Below are positions 61,810 to 64,000 of a stretch of 64,000 nt of DNA, one piece after another. Position numbers and translations under genes: made by a program. Origin of the DNA: Algoriphagus limi (lineage in GTDB: Bacteria; Bacteroidota; Bacteroidia; Cytophagales; Cyclobacteriaceae); NCBI RefSeq assembly GCF_024919275.1, contig NZ_JANWGH010000003.1:657677-721676 (forward strand). Reading direction: 5' to 3'. The first letter of the stretch is position 1, and each line of letters begins with the position of its first letter. The notes below the pieces were generated by a model that saw only the letters and a list, made by a program, of their open reading frames with translations, ran no database searches and was not told the DNA's origin.

Positions 61810-63990
61810 TTAATTAGCATGATCGGAAATAAACTTGATTCGATAGACTCGCAGCTCATCTTCTGCGAAATCCTCGTCTTCAAGTTCATCCAATGCAGCT
61901 TGAATGTTGTCGCTTTCTGCATTCATAAAATAATCATGAACGATCTCTTCACGTTCCTCATCCATGATGTGATGAATGTAGTAATCGATATTTAGTTTTG
62001 TTCCTGAGTAGATGATCTGCTCAATTTCTTGAAGCAATTCGTCCATACTCAGGTTGAGATTGTCGGCGATTTCATCCAGATCAATTTTTCGATCAATCTG
62101 CTGAATGATGGAAATTTTGACTTTGGATCGAGAACCGGCAGTTTTTACAACTACTTCTGAGGCCGTTTCAATCTCATTTTCCTCCACATAATTTGCAATG
62201 AGTTTGAGGAAAGGTGCACCAAATTTAGCGACTTTTCCCATTCCAACTCCATTGATTTGAGCTAGTTCTTCCCGTGTGGTAGGGTAGAGGGTAGCCATTT
62301 CTTCCAAGGAAGGATCTTGGAAAATTACGTAAGGAGGTAGGCCTTTGGCTTTTGCTACTTTCTTACGTTCAGCTTTGAGCAATTCAAACAGTTTCTCGTC
62401 GTAGGCTACTCCACCGGCAGACACATCCAATTCTGTTTGTTCGTTTTGAATCTCATGTTCATAGTCATGATCCTTGTAAAGATCCACTTCGAATGGATTT
62501 TCAAGAAAGTCAAATCCTTTTGGAGTGATTTTTAATACGCCATAGTTTTCAATATCCTTTTCCAGGAAATTCATCACTAAGGCCTGACGGATGACTGAGG
62601 TCCAAGTTTTGGATGTCTCGTCTTTACCTTTTCCGTAAACAGGAAGCTCATCGTGTTTGTAGCTCTCGATATAATCATTGGTTTCACCCTTGATGACATT
62701 CACTAGGTGATCCAATCCAAAGCGTTCATGAGTTTGTTTTACAGCTTCAAGAACTGTTTGCAGAAGCTCCAACCCTTCGAAAGTTTCGCGCTCCCGCTTA
62801 CAATTGTCGCAATAGCCGCAATCTTCTTCTAGAGTCTCTCCAAAATAATTGAGGATGAATTTTCTTCGACAAACCCCCGTTTCGGCATAGGCAGCCATTT
62901 CCTGAAGAAGGATTTTGGCGTTTTCCCGCTCAGTTACGGCTTTGTCCTTGTTGAATTTGTCCAACTTGACGATGTCTTCATAGCGATAGAACATCAAGCA
63001 GTGGCCTTCCAAACCATCACGTCCCGCACGTCCTGTTTCTTGGTAATAACCCTCGAGCGACTTAGGGACATCATAGTGAATGACATAGCGTACATCGGGC
63101 TTGTCTATTCCCATCCCAAAGGCAATGGTGGCCACAATCACATCTACTTCTTCATTCAGGAAGTCATCCTGATTTTTCATTCGGACGGAGGATTCCAGTC
63201 CAGCATGATAGGGAGCAGCGTTGATTTGATTGACTCTAAGTAAATCTGCGATTTCTTCTACCTTCTTTCGGCTTAGGCAATAAATGATACCTGATTTGCC
63301 TTTATGAGATTTGATGAATTTAATCAGTTGCTTTTTGGTCTCATTTTTTACCTTGGCCCGAACCTCATAGAAAAGGTTGGTTCGGTTGAATGAAGACTTA
63401 AACAAATCAGCACTTTCCATCTGAAGATTGCGCTGAATGTCCTGCTGTACTTTTGGAGTTGCAGTAGCTGTGAGTGCAATGATGGGAAGTTCGGGTGCTA
63501 TTTGAGCGACAATGGATTTGATTTTTCGATATTCCGGACGGAAATCATGTCCCCATTCTGAAATACAATGTGCTTCATCAATGGCCACAAAGCTAATTTT
63601 TGCCGACTTTAGAAACTCGATGTTGTCTTCCTTGGTCAGGGATTCCGGAGCTACATAGAGCAGCTTGGTTCTTCCAGCCAACACTTCCGATTTCACTCGA
63701 TTAGATTCCGATTTAGTGAGAGTAGAGTTTAAGAAGTGAGCATTGACTCCAATTGCGTTGAGCTGGTCAACCTGGTTTTTCATCAAAGCAATCAAAGGGG
63801 AGATTACAATCGCCGTCCCTTCACTGACCACTGCAGGCAATTGATAACAAAGCGACTTTCCTGCACCAGTGGGCATGATCACGAAGGTATTTCGATCTTT
63901 GAGGAGATTGTCAACAATAGGTTCTTGATTGCCCCTGAATTGACTAAAACCAAAGATTTTCTTTAATTCCGATTTTACTTTCTCTTCCAC
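61810..63990 (-). CDS. recQ: ATP-dependent DNA helicase RecQ
   Basis: 726 residues. DEAD/DEAH helicase core with Walker A MPTGAGKSLCYQLP, DEAH in AIDEAHCISEWGHD, and motif VI ETGRAGRDGLEG. The RecQ zinc-binding region follows (RKFILNYFGE..CGYCDNCKRE), then a winged helix (RQC) and an HRDC domain (about 525-600, YDEKLFELLKAERKKVAKAKGLPPYVIFQD). The C-terminal HTH-like part resembles the helix-turn-helix tails seen in Bacteroidota RecQ. Acts in recombination repair. Its promoter lies at the window edge. Confidence 0.96.
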   Translation of the reverse strand: MEEKVKSELKKIFGFSQFRGNQEPIVDNLLKDRNTFVIMPTGAGKSLCYQLPAVVSEGTAIVISPLIALMKNQVDQLNAIGVNAHFLNSTLTKSESNRVKSEVLAGRTKLLYVAPESLTKEDNIEFLKSAKISFVAIDEAHCISEWGHDFRPEYRKIKSIVAQIAPELPIIALTATATPKVQQDIQRNLQMESADLFKSSFNRTNLFYEVRAKVKNETKKQLIKFIKSHKGKSGIIYCLSRKKVEEIADLLRVNQINAAPYHAGLESSVRMKNQDDFLNEEVDVIVATIAFGMGIDKPDVRYVIHYDVPKSLEGYYQETGRAGRDGLEGHCLMFYRYEDIVKLDKFNKDKAVTERENAKILLQEMAAYAETGVCRRKFILNYFGETLEEDCGYCDNCKRERETFEGLELLQTVLEAVKQTHERFGLDHLVNVIKGETNDYIESYKHDELPVYGKGKDETSKTWTSVIRQALVMNFLEKDIENYGVLKITPKGFDFLENPFEVDLYKDHDYEHEIQNEQTELDVSAGGVAYDEKLFELLKAERKKVAKAKGLPPYVIFQDPSLEEMATLYPTTREELAQINGVGMGKVAKFGAPFLKLIANYVEENEIETASEVVVKTAGSRSKVKISIIQQIDRKIDLDEIADNLNLSMDELLQEIEQIIYSGTKLNIDYYIHHIMDEEREEIVHDYFMNAESDNIQAALDELEDEDFAEDELRVYRIKFISDHAN

Positions 63991-64000
63991 TGTAATGGGT

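Noticed and set aside
1..64000. CRISPR array
   Set aside because: No regularly spaced identical short repeats; the repeats at 58395-58590 are adjacent and decayed, without spacers.

Overview
The window looks like chromosomal DNA of a Bacteroidota bacterium, most likely a Cytophagales / Cyclobacteriaceae relative (Algoriphagus-like). Supporting points are a gldH gliding gene, DUF5916, DUF5009 and DUF2911 proteins, many lipoproteins with a Cys lipobox, TAnnTTTG-type -7 promoter boxes, and the absence of strong Shine-Dalgarno sites. Most genes lie on the minus strand. No complete tRNA, rRNA, CRISPR array or insertion sequence was found.

Layout. 1-5089: the first 1696 codons of a giant secreted mosaic protein (Calx-beta, FG-GAP, FN3, YDG and MBG domains) that runs off the left edge. 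5090-7187: a lone tyrosine recombinase beside two copies of a tRNA-Ser-like 3' end, probably an island boundary. 7188-36888: mostly ordinary chromosome. It holds a DUF5916 outer-membrane protein, an EamA transporter, an iminopeptidase-like hydrolase, DUF5009, hemolysin III and rhodanese genes, a large ThuA / sugar dehydrogenase / cytochrome c lipoprotein, a GH3 hydrolase, lacI-galK, an M28 peptidase, cysS, a hicAB toxin-antitoxin pair, purH, a GCS2-CBS / aspartoacylase-like pair, purN, an S41 peptidase, a Dabb protein, an aldo/keto reductase and a VTT-like membrane protein.

36889-47698 is the accessory region and the most interesting part. Two 447-bp direct repeats (38816-39262 and 47012-47458) each carry the last 46 codons of a dead integron-integrase-like tyrosine recombinase. 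Both repeats stop being alike just before the start codon of a different minus-strand gene. Downstream of these genes lie palindromic attC-like sites ending in CGTTAG (46515-46572 and 37040-37113; a weak third at 44362). This is the expected arrangement of an integron-like cassette array with decayed integrases. The cassette at the left copy is a two-gene DUF262 (DGQQR) plus HEPN RNase-like pair, a candidate defence module. The right copy is followed by a small membrane protein and then an internally duplicated SH3-like membrane protein. An unusual operon comes next: a membrane LuxR-type regulator, a CBM20-like esterase, a retropepsin-like protease and a TraB/Tiki-like protein.

47699-64000 returns to core functions: typA, a PadR pair, YciI, DUF389, a lone response regulator, an Mla-type lipid ABC operon, pgi, gldH-ricT, purD and recQ. 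Three purine genes (purH, purN, purD) are dispersed, not in one operon. Small repeats are scattered: a MITE-like palindrome at 15949-16127, decaying tandem repeats at 58395-58590, and GTGAGT..ACTCAC hairpins by the integron-like repeats.
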